Program-made: the position numbers and the translations under genes
In this document: positions 26,326 to 34,560 of the stretch, piece by piece
Position numbering within the stretch: the first letter of the stretch is position 1
How the letters are laid out: each line of letters opens with the position of its first letter
The notes under the pieces: generated by a model
Told to the model about the DNA's origin: nothing
The model's database searches: none
What the model saw: the letters and a program-made list of their open reading frames with translations, nothing else
Assembly: GCA_041398605.1 (NCBI GenBank)
Contig: JAWKUK010000018.1
Coordinates: forward strand, 112,668 to 176,667
Direction of reading: 5' to 3'
Length of the DNA stretch: 64,000 bases
Source: JAWKUK01 sp041398605
GTDB taxonomy: Bacteria; Planctomycetota; UBA1135; GCA-002686595

Positions 26326-27708
26326 CTACCTCGGGGGTAGCACGACCGGCTCGCGCACCGCCGCGTCCAGGTCGCGCGTGACGACCAGGCGTTCGGCCAG
26401 GGTGCCGCTCCGATCACCGATCGTCAGCAGCCACTCGCCCCCTTGTACGCCGTCGAAGACCCACTGGTGCTCACCGTCCGCGGCGGCCTTCCAAAGGATG
26501 TACTTGCTGGCGGGCTCGCGCAGCGAGACCCAGGTCGGCGGTGGATCCACAGCGCCGCTCAGTTCGACCACCAAGCGGGTCCCCGGCCAGACCACCTCGC
26601 TCTCGACGTCCGCCTCTGCAATCTCGAGGTCCAACACTTGCTGCCTTTGTCCTGGATGAAGCTGATCGTCGACCCGCACGGACCACGTGCCACGGCCGAG
26701 CCGGTGTTCGAAGGCGCCTGTTCCGGCCGTGACCTTGACCGCGACGTAGCGTCCGTCGTCCTTGTGCTGAAGGTGGAGCGTCGCCGCAACGACCGGCGGT
26801 GTGCCCGCGCGTGTCACGACCCGACCGCGCCACGTCCGGAGCCCGCCGAGCGCGCCAAAGTCGTGGCGCAGGTCGCCGGACCGCGGCACGTCCAGCTTCT
26901 GCATCGGCCCGACGCTGCGGTTGGGCAAGAGTGCTTCGCCGGGGATGAGCTGGATCCAGGTCTCGCCCGGGCGCACGAACTCCATGCGGTAGGCGCCGTC
27001 GACGCCAGTGCGCGTGAATTGCCACTGGGACGTCCCGGCTGTCGGGGTCAGCGCGACCCAAGCGTCCACGATCGGTGCGCCCTCGTCGTCGTAAGCGTCG
27101 CCGTACACCGCGCCACTCGTGAGCTTCACCTCCACCCTGTGACCTTCGCCCTCGGGCATCGTGCAGCGCGACTGCTGCGCGTGCCCGGCCGTCGCCGACA
27201 CGGCGAGCCACCACTCGCCCGCGCTCACGTCCTGGAACACTGCGCGCCCTCGCTCGTCGAGCCGTCGTTCGCGACCCCCGTGGGCGCCGCCTGGCTTCAG
27301 CTCTATGCTGGGCCAGCCGCCGGCGCCTGGCCGTGAGTCGTCGAGGATCACCACGCCTTCGGTGCGAGGTACGCCGTTGACCGTGACCACCACTTCGAGC
27401 GTGCCTGGGGGCAGAGCCTCCGTGGGCAATGCGGGGGTGACGGTCGGCGCCTCCAACTCCGCGGACTCGCTCGCGGGCGGCTCGAGGTCGGCCGCTGCAA
27501 CGCGGGCGTCCGTTGCGGCCGGCGGCGTCAGTGGGGTCGGCGGGCCTGTCGCGTCGGGCGCCTCGCGATCTGCGGGATCGAGGACGGTGGGTGACACCGA
27601 GACCAACGGAGCGCGCGGCCCGCCGCCACGCAGCGCGAAGAGGACTACCCCTGCGACCCCAACGAGCGCGAGCAAGCCACAAGGGATTCTGCACCTTTTC
27701 GCGCCCAT
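26326..27708 (-). CDS. membrane-anchored carboxypeptidase-regulatory-like protein
   Basis: A 460-residue protein with an N-terminal transmembrane segment (about residues 9-26, PCGLLALVGVAGVVLFALRG), a Pro/Ala/Glu-rich linker to about residue 100, and then several beta-sandwich modules of the carboxypeptidase-D regulatory or Cna-B-like type: GTLEVVVTVNGVPRTEGVVI, VKLTSGAVYGDAYDDEGAPI, LRTWRGRVVTRAGTPPVV. The modules would be outside the cytoplasm. Two cysteines only; no enzymatic residues. It starts 6 bp after the VOC gene on the same strand and is probably the last gene of the M50-scpA-sdaA-VOC transcript. It is similar in design to the larger gene at 59936-62527. Confidence 0.75.
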   Translation of the reverse strand: MGAKRCRIPCGLLALVGVAGVVLFALRGGGPRAPLVSVSPTVLDPADREAPDATGPPTPLTPPAATDARVAAADLEPPASESAELEAPTVTPALPTEALPPGTLEVVVTVNGVPRTEGVVILDDSRPGAGGWPSIELKPGGAHGGRERRLDERGRAVFQDVSAGEWWLAVSATAGHAQQSRCTMPEGEGHRVEVKLTSGAVYGDAYDDEGAPIVDAWVALTPTAGTSQWQFTRTGVDGAYRMEFVRPGETWIQLIPGEALLPNRSVGPMQKLDVPRSGDLRHDFGALGGLRTWRGRVVTRAGTPPVVAATLHLQHKDDGRYVAVKVTAGTGAFEHRLGRGTWSVRVDDQLHPGQRQQVLDLEIAEADVESEVVWPGTRLVVELSGAVDPPPTWVSLREPASKYILWKAAADGEHQWVFDGVQGGEWLLTIGDRSGTLAERLVVTRDLDAAVREPVVLPPR

Positions 27709-27714
27709 CAGGTG

Positions 27715-28101
27715 TCAGGCCTTCCGTGTGTAGATTTGGACTACGTTGCCCTCGGGGTCCGCGCACTCGCAGTAGTCCGCTCCCTCCCAGGACCATGGCT
27801 CCTGCGCTTGGCCGCCGTGGCCCAAGATCAGCTGGCGCTGTGCCCCGAGGTCGTCGACCTCGAAGCACAATTTCAGCGCCGATTCGTCGCGCCACTTCGC
27901 GGGCGACTCCATCGCGATCTCCTGCGCGACGTGTGGCGGCACCTGATGCAGGGCCACGTCGGCGCCGGAGTTGGCCCGCATCAGCACAAAGCCGGCGTCG
28001 GCCGTGCCCTGCGCTGCGAGGCCAAAGGCATCCGTGTAGAAGCGAATCATTGCCGCTAGATCGACCGTGAAGATCAAGGCATGGGAGAGTCGGCGCTGCA
28101 T
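27715..28101 (-). CDS. VOC family (glyoxalase/bleomycin-resistance-like) protein
   Basis: A 128-residue single-unit vicinal oxygen chelate protein. The first beta-alpha-beta module starts SHALIFTVDLAAMIRFYTDAF and the second ends with ADPEGNVVQIYTRK, which is the usual closing strand with the metal-ligand position near the C-terminus. Members are metal-dependent lyases, dioxygenases or resistance proteins, and the substrate cannot be assigned. It lies 51 bp downstream of sdaA and 6 bp upstream of the next gene, on the same strand. Confidence 0.85.
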   Translation of the reverse strand: MQRRLSHALIFTVDLAAMIRFYTDAFGLAAQGTADAGFVLMRANSGADVALHQVPPHVAQEIAMESPAKWRDESALKLCFEVDDLGAQRQLILGHGGQAQEPWSWEGADYCECADPEGNVVQIYTRKA

Positions 28102-28152
28102 GGATTTGACATCGTCCTGTCTGCGAGCGGAGGCGTTGACCGGAGAGAGCTC

Positions 28153-29712
28153 TCAGTGGCACTTGCCGCACAAACGCGCTTCGATGGCCTTCGAAGTGGG
28201 CGTGATCGAGAGGCCGCCCAGCGCGGTGCAGCGCAGCTCGCGCGCCATGTTCGCGCTGATCTCGCGGTGCGCGTCGAGGACCTCGTCCAGCGGGATCAGG
28301 TGGTCGAAGCCGCACAGCGCGATGTTCGCGCACGCGAACGCGTTGGCAGCGCCGGCGATGTTGCGGCCGAGGCACGGCGCCTCGACCCGGTTCGCCACGG
28401 GGTCACACACGAGGCCGAGGACGTTCTGCAGCGCGTGGCTCGCCGCCGAGAGGGCCTGCGCCGCGTTCCCGCCCGCGAGCTCGACCAGCGCCGCCGCCGC
28501 CATCGCTGCGCCGGCGCCCGTCTCTGCCTGGCAGCCCCCGACCTCAGCGGCGAAGCTCGAGCGCGTCGCGACGAAGACGCCGATCAGGCCCGCGGCCAGC
28601 ATCGCGCGCAGGGTCAGCTCTTCGGAGGCGCCCTGCGCGTCTGCGGCGGCGAGGCACGTACCGGGGAACGTCGCGCACGAGCCCGCGGTCGGCGCCGCGA
28701 CGATGACGCCCATCGAGCTCTTCACCTCCATCAGCGCCGTGACGTAGAGGATCGCGCGGTTCAGGATCCCGCCGTCGAGCAGCTCGCCGCGCTCCAGCTT
28801 CGCCGCGAAATGGTGGCTCTGGCGCGGCAGGATCCGGTCGTGGTACTCCGTGCCGGCGAGGCCTTGCCGGACGCCCTCGCGCACGATCCCGAGGATCCTG
28901 CGCATCTGCGCAAAGACGGCGTCGGCGCCGATCCCGCCGCGCGCGCACTCGTACTGCAGCGCGAAGTCGGACAGGCGCTGCGTCGCGGGGTCCGCCTGCG
29001 CGGCGAGCTCGCCCGCGTGCAAGAACGGCACAGCGAGGCCCTTGCGGGAGCGCACCGGGAGCACGGGCGCCATACGCCGGACGCGCACGATCCCGGGCAC
29101 GCCGGTGAGCGCCGTGTCCGAGAGGCACTCTTGCGCGGACACGATGACCCGCGTCGGCGCCGCGCCCGTCACACGCACGTCGTCGACGTCACCCCGCGCA
29201 GCCAGCGCCGACGCGGCTGCGCGCCCATCGCCTTCGACGTCGAGCACCGTCACCGCGTAGTCGCCGTAGAGCGTCACGGGCGCGCCGTCGATCTCGATCA
29301 CCTCGAGCATCCCGCCGCCGGTGGACAGCGCGACGAGCCGGTGCTCTGCGCCGCCGCGCCTGATCGTCAAGCGATAGGTGTTCGGGTGCGGGTCGTGCAG
29401 CGTGGCGATGCGCAACTCCAACGCGATGCCCGCCGCCCTCAGCGCGGCCATCGACCCGGGCAAGCGGGCGTCGTCCGCCTCCCAACCCAAGAGCCCGCCG
29501 CAGAGCCCCATGTCCGAGCCCTGGCTGTCGTGGGTCGTCGCGAGCGAACCCTCCGTGTCGAACTCGACGAGCACGGCCTCGGGGTCGCCGCCGCACAGGT
29601 CCCGCGCCATGCGCCCGATCCGGACCGAAGCGGCGGAGTGCGAGCTCGAAGGCCCGCGCATGACCGGGCCGACGACGTCGTTGAAGATGCTGGGCGGGAG
29701 CGTGGAGGGCAT
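28153..29712 (-). CDS. sdaA: L-serine dehydratase, iron-sulfur type, single chain
   Basis: Deaminates L-serine to pyruvate and ammonia using a [4Fe-4S] cluster. The 519-residue protein fuses both parts: the beta domain at the N-terminus with GPSSSHSA (residues 20-27), then the catalytic alpha domain (from about 240) with PTAGSC (Cys346), EVGGCQAETG (Cys394) and CDPVANRVEAPC (Cys436, Cys447), which supply the cluster ligands by analogy with SdaA of other Gram-negative bacteria. The C-terminus ends in CGKCH. The gene begins 43 bp after scpA on the same strand. Length and motifs are normal for the single-chain type. Confidence 0.93.
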   Translation of the reverse strand: MPSTLPPSIFNDVVGPVMRGPSSSHSAASVRIGRMARDLCGGDPEAVLVEFDTEGSLATTHDSQGSDMGLCGGLLGWEADDARLPGSMAALRAAGIALELRIATLHDPHPNTYRLTIRRGGAEHRLVALSTGGGMLEVIEIDGAPVTLYGDYAVTVLDVEGDGRAAASALAARGDVDDVRVTGAAPTRVIVSAQECLSDTALTGVPGIVRVRRMAPVLPVRSRKGLAVPFLHAGELAAQADPATQRLSDFALQYECARGGIGADAVFAQMRRILGIVREGVRQGLAGTEYHDRILPRQSHHFAAKLERGELLDGGILNRAILYVTALMEVKSSMGVIVAAPTAGSCATFPGTCLAAADAQGASEELTLRAMLAAGLIGVFVATRSSFAAEVGGCQAETGAGAAMAAAALVELAGGNAAQALSAASHALQNVLGLVCDPVANRVEAPCLGRNIAGAANAFACANIALCGFDHLIPLDEVLDAHREISANMARELRCTALGGLSITPTSKAIEARLCGKCH

Positions 29713-29755
29713 GGCCCGCGATCTTCGCAGATCGGCGCCGTTTTGCCTGCGCGGG

Positions 29756-30772
29756 TTAGCGCGCGCCGTCCGGCGCGTCCGGGTGTCCTGGCGCGTCGCG
29801 GTCGTCGTCCCGACCCTCGCCGTCCTCGTCGAAGGGCTCGTACTCGGGTTCGAGGGCCGCGCCCATGAGGGCTGGCGCCTCTACTTCGCTCGGCGCGAGG
29901 CCTGGGTTTTCGCTCGGCGCGAGGCCTGGGTTTTCGCTCGGCGCGAGGCCCGGGATCGCCTCGCCCTCTTCTTCTTCCTCGTCCATGAAGCGCGAGACTC
30001 GGATCAGCTCCTCGAGGTCCGCGTCGCTGTCGCTCGCCCAGACGAGCTCGATGTCGCCGCTCTGGACGGGCTGCTCCACGGAGACGACGCCGATCTTGAC
30101 CAGCTCCAGGAGCGCGCAGAACGAGCCCACGATGCCCTCGCGCGTCATGGTCCCGTCATCGAGATCGCTCACGAGCTCGCGGAGCGTCGAGCGCCCCCGG
30201 CGGCACACGAGCGTGCCCAGGTGCTGCACGAACCAGCGCAGGGGGCGCGAGTCCTCGGCGATCCGGTGCGGGCGGTCCTGCAGCGTCTCACGCATCAGGC
30301 GCGAGAACGTCGCGAGCAGGTCCCAGGCGGTGAGCTCGCCCATGTCGAGCTCGCGCTCGGGCTCGTGGTCCTTCGCCTCGCCGCGGTAGCCGCGCATGTG
30401 CTCGAGCTGGCGGCGGCGCCAGCGCTCCTCGAGGTCGTCCGACGCGCCCTTGAAGCGCCGGTACTCGATCAGGCGCTGGATCAGCTCGTCCTCGGGGTCC
30501 AAGAGGTCGTCGTCGAACGAGACCTCCTCCCGCGGCAGGAGCGAGCGCGACTTGATCGCGAGCAGGCTCGCCGCGACCACGAGGTAGTCCCCCGCGACCT
30601 CGATGTCGAGGCGGTCGAGGTGCTTGATGTGGGCCATGTAGGTGTCCACCACCTCGGCGAGGCGCACGTCCTGGATCTCGACCTCTTGCTCCTTCACGAG
30701 GTGCAGTAGGAGGTCGAGCGGGCCCTCGAACAGGTCCGTCAGATGGAACGTGTATTCCTCTTGGCCCGTCAT
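29756..30772 (-). CDS. scpA: segregation and condensation protein A
   Basis: ScpA is the kleisin that bridges the SMC ATPase heads with ScpB in the bacterial condensin. The N-terminal SMC-binding part is typical (FEGPLDLLLHLVKEQEVEI, DIEVAGDYLVVAASLLAIKS). The winged-helix region follows around TFSRLMRETLQDRPHRIAED and STLRELVSDLDDGTMTREGI. The 338-residue protein carries an unusual acidic, repetitive C-terminal tail of about 80 residues with three Glu-Asn-Pro-Gly-Leu-Ala-Pro-Ser units, encoded by a 24-bp tandem repeat. It starts 4 bp after the M50 protease gene, so it is translationally linked to it. scpB is not present beside it. Confidence 0.92.
   Translation of the reverse strand: MTGQEEYTFHLTDLFEGPLDLLLHLVKEQEVEIQDVRLAEVVDTYMAHIKHLDRLDIEVAGDYLVVAASLLAIKSRSLLPREEVSFDDDLLDPEDELIQRLIEYRRFKGASDDLEERWRRRQLEHMRGYRGEAKDHEPERELDMGELTAWDLLATFSRLMRETLQDRPHRIAEDSRPLRWFVQHLGTLVCRRGRSTLRELVSDLDDGTMTREGIVGSFCALLELVKIGVVSVEQPVQSGDIELVWASDSDADLEELIRVSRFMDEEEEEGEAIPGLAPSENPGLAPSENPGLAPSEVEAPALMGAALEPEYEPFDEDGEGRDDDRDAPGHPDAPDGAR
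29885..29956 (-). repeat. three in-frame copies of a 24-bp repeat in scpA
   Basis: The 24-bp unit beginning TTCGCTCGGCGCGAGGCC is present at 29885-29908, 29909-29932 and (slightly changed) 29933-29956. It encodes the eight-residue unit ENPGLAPS in the tail of ScpA and keeps the frame. Confidence 0.85.
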
Positions 30773-30776
30773 CGAC

Positions 30777-31436
30777 TCAGCGCCTCCAGTCCCCGCCGGT
30801 CAGGTCATAGAGCTTGATCGAGAGCCACTCCATCGCGCCGTGCAACAGCGGCTGGACCCCCGGTACGAAGAAGATGATGCCGATGACGAGGAGCAGCCCG
30901 AAGCGCTCCAGGTTGACGTACGGCTCACGCAACGGCTGCGGCAGGAGGTACGCCATGACCCGCGACCCGTCCAGGGGCGGGATCGGCAACATGTTGAAGA
31001 CGGCGAGCAGCAGGTTGAAGGACAACGCGCCGAGCAGGACGCTCGGCAGGAGGTCGCCCTTGCCGTAGCCCCCGAAGGTCATCGAGACCTTCCACATGAG
31101 CATGAAGAACCCCGCCAAGAGCAGGTTCGTGAGCGGCCCCGCGATCGCCACGAACATCATGTCCCGCAGGGGGTGCCGCAGACGGCGCATGACGACCGGC
31201 ACGGGCTTGGCGCCTCCGAACATGAACCCGGTGGTGAAGTACAGCACCGCCGGCACGATGATCGTCATCATCGGGTCGATGTGCGCGATCGGGTTGGGCG
31301 TCATGCGCCCGAGCTGTTTGGCGGTGTCGTCGCCGCGCAGGTAGGCGACGAGGGCGTGCGCGTACTCGTGCAGGCTGAGCGACAACACGAGGATGACGAT
31401 CAGGCAGCTGATCTCGATGATCTTGGCGGTCTCCAC
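30777..31436 (-). CDS. site-2-protease-like M50 family membrane metallopeptidase
   Basis: A 219-residue intramembrane protease candidate with five or six hydrophobic segments. The zinc motif HEYAH gives His23, Glu24 and His27 in the first transmembrane helix, and the second motif LPIPPLDGSRV gives Asp156 as third ligand. There is no PDZ domain, so it belongs to the short M50/rhomboid-independent group often found beside scpA in bacterial genomes. Natural substrates are unknown. It is the first gene of the minus-strand operon and is divergent from kdsD with 111 bp between the chosen starts. Confidence 0.9.
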   Translation of the reverse strand: METAKIIEISCLIVILVLSLSLHEYAHALVAYLRGDDTAKQLGRMTPNPIAHIDPMMTIIVPAVLYFTTGFMFGGAKPVPVVMRRLRHPLRDMMFVAIAGPLTNLLLAGFFMLMWKVSMTFGGYGKGDLLPSVLLGALSFNLLLAVFNMLPIPPLDGSRVMAYLLPQPLREPYVNLERFGLLLVIGIIFFVPGVQPLLHGAMEWLSIKLYDLTGGDWRR

Positions 31437-31547
31437 AGGTTCTCCGTTGGGCCCTCCATGGTAGGTCGAGCGCGGCCACGTTTCCCGTGCTCCGGCGGCG
31501 ACTCGTTCCTAGAATCCTCGCTCGCCCATGCGGCGACCCCGAAAGCT

Positions 31548-32564
31548 GTGCCGGATACGACCCCCCACGAGGCCCGAAGCCCGATCGACGCGCGCTCCAC
31601 GCGGCTCCTGGCCCATGCGGCCGAGGTCGTCCGCACCGAAGCCGCGGCCCTCGAGCGGGTCGCCGAGCGCGTCGATATGTCGTTCGTGCGGGCCGTAGAC
31701 CTCATCCTGGCCTGCCGCGGCCAGGTGGTGGTCACCGGGATGGGCAAGGCCGGGATCATCGGCCAGAAGCTCTCGGCGACCCTCGCGAGCACCGGGACAC
31801 CGTCGTTCTACCTGCACCCGGCCGAGGCGCTCCACGGCGACCTCGGGCGGCTGAGGAGCGAGGACCTCGTCCTCGCCCTCTCAAACTCCGGTGAGACCCA
31901 GGAGGTCAACATCGTCATCGCCGCGGTCCGCAAGCTCGGCGCCTTCGTCATCGGCGTGACCGGTCGGCCGGACTCGACCATGGCGCGTGCGTCGGACGCT
32001 TTGCTCGACATCGGCCGGGTCGAAGAGGCCTGCCCGATGCGGCTCGCCCCGACCGCCAGTACGACGGCGATGCTCGCGCTCGGGGACGCGCTCGCGATGG
32101 TGGTGCTGGCCGAGCGCGGCTTCGGGCCCCGCGACTACGCGCGGTTCCACCCCGCGGGCAGCTTGGGACGCAGGCTGATGACCGTCGCGGAGGTGATGCG
32201 CACCGGGGAGGCCCTCCCGCTCGTCAACGCAGGAACGAGCGTGCTCGACGCGCTCCTCGAGACCCGCAAGACCCCTGGACGGCCCGGCGCCGCGTTGATC
32301 GTCGACGCGGACGGGGCGCTGGCGGGCATCTTCACGGACGGGGACCTGCGCCGCCTCCTCGAGCGCGGGGACACCGACGCGTTGCACGAGCCCGTCGACG
32401 CGCATATGGCGCGCACGCCGAAGGTGCTCGCCCCCGACCAGCTCGCGGCCGACGCACACAGGCTCCTGCGCGAGCACCGCATCGACCAAGCACCCGTCCT
32501 CGACGCCGACCGCCGCCCTGTGGGCTTGATCGACGTGCAGGACCTCCTCGACGTCGAGCTCTGA
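31548..32564 (+). CDS. kdsD: arabinose-5-phosphate isomerase (KdsD/KpsF/GutQ family)
   Basis: Converts ribulose 5-phosphate to arabinose 5-phosphate, the first step toward Kdo of LPS. The SIS domain comes first (VVVTGMGKAGIIGQKLSATL, STGTPSFYLHPAEALHGDLG, LSNSGETQEV), with ACPMRLAPTASTTAMLALGD typical of the enzyme, then two CBS domains (from VAEVMRTGEALPLV and from VDAHMARTPKVLAP). The GTG at 31548 gives 338 residues, matching the 328 of E. coli KdsD; an ATG at 31458 is possible but adds residues without similarity. The next gene, an LPS transport component, begins 4 bp after the stop, which supports a Kdo/LPS role. Confidence 0.92.
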   Translation: MPDTTPHEARSPIDARSTRLLAHAAEVVRTEAAALERVAERVDMSFVRAVDLILACRGQVVVTGMGKAGIIGQKLSATLASTGTPSFYLHPAEALHGDLGRLRSEDLVLALSNSGETQEVNIVIAAVRKLGAFVIGVTGRPDSTMARASDALLDIGRVEEACPMRLAPTASTTAMLALGDALAMVVLAERGFGPRDYARFHPAGSLGRRLMTVAEVMRTGEALPLVNAGTSVLDALLETRKTPGRPGAALIVDADGALAGIFTDGDLRRLLERGDTDALHEPVDAHMARTPKVLAPDQLAADAHRLLREHRIDQAPVLDADRRPVGLIDVQDLLDVEL

Positions 32565-32568
32565 GCGC

Positions 32569-34560
32569 ATGCGTCGCCTCTTGCTGTTCCTCCTGGTGTT
32601 CGGCGCCGGCTCTGCGGTGCTTTGGCACTTCGAGTCGAAGCGTCGCACGGACGAGGCCGCGCGCGCCGTCGAGAAGGCGAGCCGGGATCCGCGACTTGAG
32701 CGCGAACCCGCCGCGGCGAATCCGACCCCGCCGCAAGGCGCGGCCCCGGGGACCGTGCTCGCGAGCGAGCCCGGGACGGATCCTGGCGCGGGTGACCCCG
32801 CCCCGGGGCCCGGCTCCGGACACACACCCGACCCCGACTCCGGCGCCCCTTCGGCCGGCGACCTGTCGGGAGAGGACGCTGAACCCCAGAGCTCCGGCCA
32901 CGTCCTGCTGCGGGGCGAGTTCCACGTGGATTGGCCAGGGTCCGATGCGCGACCGAACCTCGGGCTCGACATCGCCGACTTGCAGCCGCAGGACAGTCGC
33001 GGCCAGCGCTATCTCGCGCGGGACATCAAGATCAAGTCGCGTGAAGCCGACGCCAGCGGCGCGCTCGTGCTGCGCGAGACCATCGACGCGGAGTCGGGCG
33101 CGTTCCGGTTCCAGCTGGACTCAGGGCGCCCGACCGGGCTCGCGGACAGCGAGCCGCTCGCGCTCAAAGCGGTCGTCGTCGTGCGCCATCTCGACGCGCC
33201 TGTGGTGCCGTTGGAGGTCCGCGCGCCGCGCTTGAACGCATACCCGAACAGCGCGCGCTACGAGTCTGTCGAGGACGACGTCGTCGAGATCGAAGGGCCT
33301 GGCCTCAGCGGCAGCGGTCGAGCGGTCGTCTTCGACGGCGAAGCCCGGCGGCTGCGCCTCGGCCGCGGCGCGCACGTCAAGTTCGCGCTGGAGGACGGCC
33401 GCATCGTCGACTTCTGGACGACGGGCGACGGCCCGCTCGAGCTCACGCGCAAAGCGGACGACACGCTCGAAGCCGTCGCTGAAGGCGGCGCGCGCCTCGA
33501 GCTCCTGGGGGACCCGCCCGCGACCGTCGACGCCGAGCGGATCGAGGTGTCGCTGCGCTCCGCGCCCAACGGCGGGCTCTGGCTCGATTCGGCGCGCGCG
33601 CGCGGCACCGTCGTCGTGAAGCAAGGCGATGATCGCTACACGGGGGACAGCGCGCGAGTGCTCTCTCCGGGCGGCGAGCTCTCGAGCGTCGTCCTGAACG
33701 ACTCGCCCGAGGCGCGCGTGACCTTGCGCGACACCGACGGCCGAGACATGGACGTCTTCGTGCGCGGCGCGGGCCCCCTCAAGGTCGACATCGTGCGGGT
33801 CGAGGACGGCCAGCGGCGCGCATCGTTCGTCTTCCAAGGGCCAGGCCTCGTGCAGGTCCCCGACCGCAGCCTCGACATCAACTTCGAGGACCGCGTCGAG
33901 GGGAAGGCGCGCGAGGACGAGGGGCGCGCCGTGTTCATCGCTGCAGGCGGCGTCGTCGCGCGCCGCGCCGACGTGCGCATCGAGACCGCTTCATTGACCG
34001 CGACGGTGCTCGGCGACAGCCGCGAGGAAGCGCTGGACGAGCTGATCGTCGTCACGGAGGGGCCGACGATCCTCACGGGCAAGAGCGAGGCTGGCGACGA
34101 TGTGCGGGTCGATGCCGGGCTCGGCCTCGCCGCGCGCTTGATCGGCGAGGCCGAACGTGATGGCCGCTGGTTGCTCGACCGCGCCGAGGACGTGACGGTC
34201 GTGGCGGGCGGGCCCGATCCGTACCGTGTCGAGGCCGGGGTCCTGCGCGACGGAGACCTCCAAGCGCGCACGTTCACGGCCGATGGCGACGTCGCGTACG
34301 CCTCGCTCCTCGGCGAAGCCTCCGGTACGGCGGGTATGGTGCGCGGCCAGGAGCTCGTCGTCCTGTCGGGCGACGCGACGCGCCCCGCGCGGATCGTCCT
34401 GGCGCCAGATCCGAAGCTGCTCGAAGGGCCGGACAGCGCCGCAAAGCTCGCGCCCCTCGGCGAAGCCCGCGCTGGCGAGCCTCAGCGCATGGACGCTCGA
34501 GCTGACGCAGACGACGCTCGACGCGCGCGGCGCCGCGCAAGGGTACCTCGCGACCGATGA
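32569..34560 (+). CDS. LptC/LptA-like LPS transport protein, N-terminal part of a split gene
   Basis: The frame starts 4 bp after kdsD with a membrane anchor (MRRLLLFLLVFGAGSAVLWH), then a Pro/Gly-rich linker to about residue 105, then a long beta-rich region with repeating strands such as YEVEDDVVEIEG-type and RARGTVVVKQGDDRYTGDSA, the pattern of LptC/LptA/OstA beta-jellyroll modules that carry LPS across the periplasm. The anchor plus jellyroll layout is LptC-like. Real similarity ends near base 34480; the last 25 codons (Arg/Ala rich) are read out of frame, because the sequence continues in the +1 frame at about 34484. I read this and the next entry as one gene of about 1,880 codons broken by one extra base near 34483. 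Two separate genes are less likely since no start codon stands at the junction. Confidence 0.7.
   Translation: MRRLLLFLLVFGAGSAVLWHFESKRRTDEAARAVEKASRDPRLEREPAAANPTPPQGAAPGTVLASEPGTDPGAGDPAPGPGSGHTPDPDSGAPSAGDLSGEDAEPQSSGHVLLRGEFHVDWPGSDARPNLGLDIADLQPQDSRGQRYLARDIKIKSREADASGALVLRETIDAESGAFRFQLDSGRPTGLADSEPLALKAVVVVRHLDAPVVPLEVRAPRLNAYPNSARYESVEDDVVEIEGPGLSGSGRAVVFDGEARRLRLGRGAHVKFALEDGRIVDFWTTGDGPLELTRKADDTLEAVAEGGARLELLGDPPATVDAERIEVSLRSAPNGGLWLDSARARGTVVVKQGDDRYTGDSARVLSPGGELSSVVLNDSPEARVTLRDTDGRDMDVFVRGAGPLKVDIVRVEDGQRRASFVFQGPGLVQVPDRSLDINFEDRVEGKAREDEGRAVFIAAGGVVARRADVRIETASLTATVLGDSREEALDELIVVTEGPTILTGKSEAGDDVRVDAGLGLAARLIGEAERDGRWLLDRAEDVTVVAGGPDPYRVEAGVLRDGDLQARTFTADGDVAYASLLGEASGTAGMVRGQELVVLSGDATRPARIVLAPDPKLLEGPDSAAKLAPLGEARAGEPQRMDARADADDARRARRRARVPRDR

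Noticed and set aside
26471..28375. Open minus-strand frame of about 630 codons
   Set aside because: It overlaps three better genes in another frame and contains only Arg-rich text.
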